Shown here: piece by piece, positions 6,602 to 6,832 of the stretch
Position numbering within the stretch: the stretch's first letter is position 1
How the letters are laid out: every line of letters begins with the position of its first letter
Assembly: GCA_041658565.1 (NCBI GenBank)
Contig: JBAZZY010000050.1
Span: 1 to 6,832 of the forward strand
Reading direction: 5' to 3'
Source of the DNA: Actinomycetota bacterium
GTDB taxonomy: Bacteria; Actinomycetota; AC-67
Length of the DNA: 6,832 nucleotides
Made by a program: the position numbers and the translations under genes
The notes under the pieces: generated by a model
What the model saw: only the letters and a program-made list of their open reading frames with translations
What the model was told of the DNA's origin: nothing
Databases searched by the model: none

Positions 6602-6826
6602 CCGTCGTTGCGGACGCGGGAGAACAGGTGGGCGAACGACACCTACGGATGCGTGCTCTCGGCACAACCGGGTCAGTCGCAGGGGCGGCCACATAACTCG
6701 ACGAGCTCTCGGCTCATAGCCAGCTTCGGCCTGCCCTACCGCGTTCTCCCTCCAAAGCCCCTATCCCGGTGCGGTGACGCTACCATCACCGCGATGGATC
6801 GAAGCCTTGGGCATTTTCATACCGAT
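6602..6826 (-). ncRNA. Candidate IS110 bridge RNA region
   Basis: This noncoding end, upstream of the transposase, is where IS110-group elements encode their bridge RNA. Visible small hairpins are GCGGTGA (6771-6777) with TCACCGC (6786-6792), GGCT with AGCC at 6711-6721, and GTGC with GCAC near 6652-6664. The 8-mer ATAACTCG at 6693-6700 equals the sequence just outside the inferred IS end (6825-6832), as expected of a target guide. TCCCTCC occurs both here (6747-6753) and near the other IS end (5256-5262), possibly a donor guide. The RNA limits and loop assignments are not determined. Confidence 0.4.
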
Positions 6827-6832
6827 AACTCG
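6823..6832 (+). other. Possible start of attC site 4, cut by the window end
   Basis: CGATAAC followed by TCG ends the window. GGATAAC is the R'' box predicted for cassette 4 from its opening GTTATCC; six of seven bases match, and the mismatched first base would belong to the insertion sequence. Site 2 also has TCG directly after its R'' box. The hairpin and R' box would lie beyond the window. Confidence 0.4.

Larger units (their letters stand above)
5256..6826 (-). mobile_element. IS110-family insertion sequence (ends inferred)
   Basis: The transposase type and the layout, with a longer noncoding part upstream (about 240 bases) than downstream (about 100), suit the IS110 group more than the IS1111 group. 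No terminal inverted repeats are seen, as usual for IS110. The ends are inferred from the expected attC box: GGAT at 5252-5255 on the left and GAT followed by AACTCG at 6824-6832 on the right would join to GGATAACTCG, with GAT shared. A second GGAT at 5229-5232 gives an alternative left end, and a third, at 5223-5226, cannot be excluded. A length near 1.57 kb is normal for the family. Confidence 0.6.

Noticed and set aside
6589..6642. 18-residue longer transposase start
   Set aside because: The shorter ATG has AAAGGAG at ideal spacing and begins at the conserved IGLDVH region; the extension reads through the ribosome site.

Overview
The window is GC-rich and fairly densely coding. It looks like a chromosome of the Actinomycetota: a TgpA-type transglutaminase gene is followed by a small ECF sigma factor of the actinobacterial SigE-like kind and a one-helix membrane protein overlapping it by ATGA. 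The taxonomic call rests on gene style only.

Layout. (1) 1-2949, plus strand: the 3' part of the transglutaminase gene (open at the left edge), then the sigma factor and its membrane-anchored partner, a likely anti-sigma factor or sensor. (2) 2950-3136: intergenic, with a perfect 13-bp hairpin without a U-tract. (3) 3137 to about 5255, plus strand: a run of integron gene cassettes. Three attC-like sites (3626-3698, 4088-4159, 4892-4952) separate four small cargo genes: a lipoprotein with a carboxypeptidase-regulatory-like fold, a three-helix membrane protein, a HAD phosphatase and a two-helix membrane protein. (4) About 5256-6826, minus strand: an IS110-family insertion sequence, with the transposase at 5356-6588 and about 240 noncoding bases upstream of it where a bridge RNA is expected. 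The last ten bases of the window look like the start of a fourth attC site, separated from its cassette by the IS.

The main observation is the cassette logic. A circular cassette closes as G plus its first six bases, so its 3' R'' box should be the reverse complement of the 7-mer at its own 5' junction. This holds exactly for three cassettes: GTTATCT (3136) with AGATAAC (3626), GTTGTGC (3692) with GCACAAC (4088), and GTTGGGC (4153) with GCCCAAC (4892). Each site also folds into a hairpin with two extra bases in the left arm, six paired positions apart, as in attC sites. No integron integrase or clear attI is visible. The array follows directly after an ordinary operon, so it resembles a cluster of attC sites lacking an integrase (CALIN), perhaps seeded at a secondary site.

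The IS110 element seems to have landed at the R'' box of the fourth attC. Joining the sequence left of the IS to the sequence right of it can restore GGATAAC, the box predicted from the fourth cassette's start (GTTATCC). An 8-mer of the outer flank, ATAACTCG, recurs inside the noncoding end of the IS, where a bridge-RNA guide could lie. The IS limits and the guide assignment are inference.
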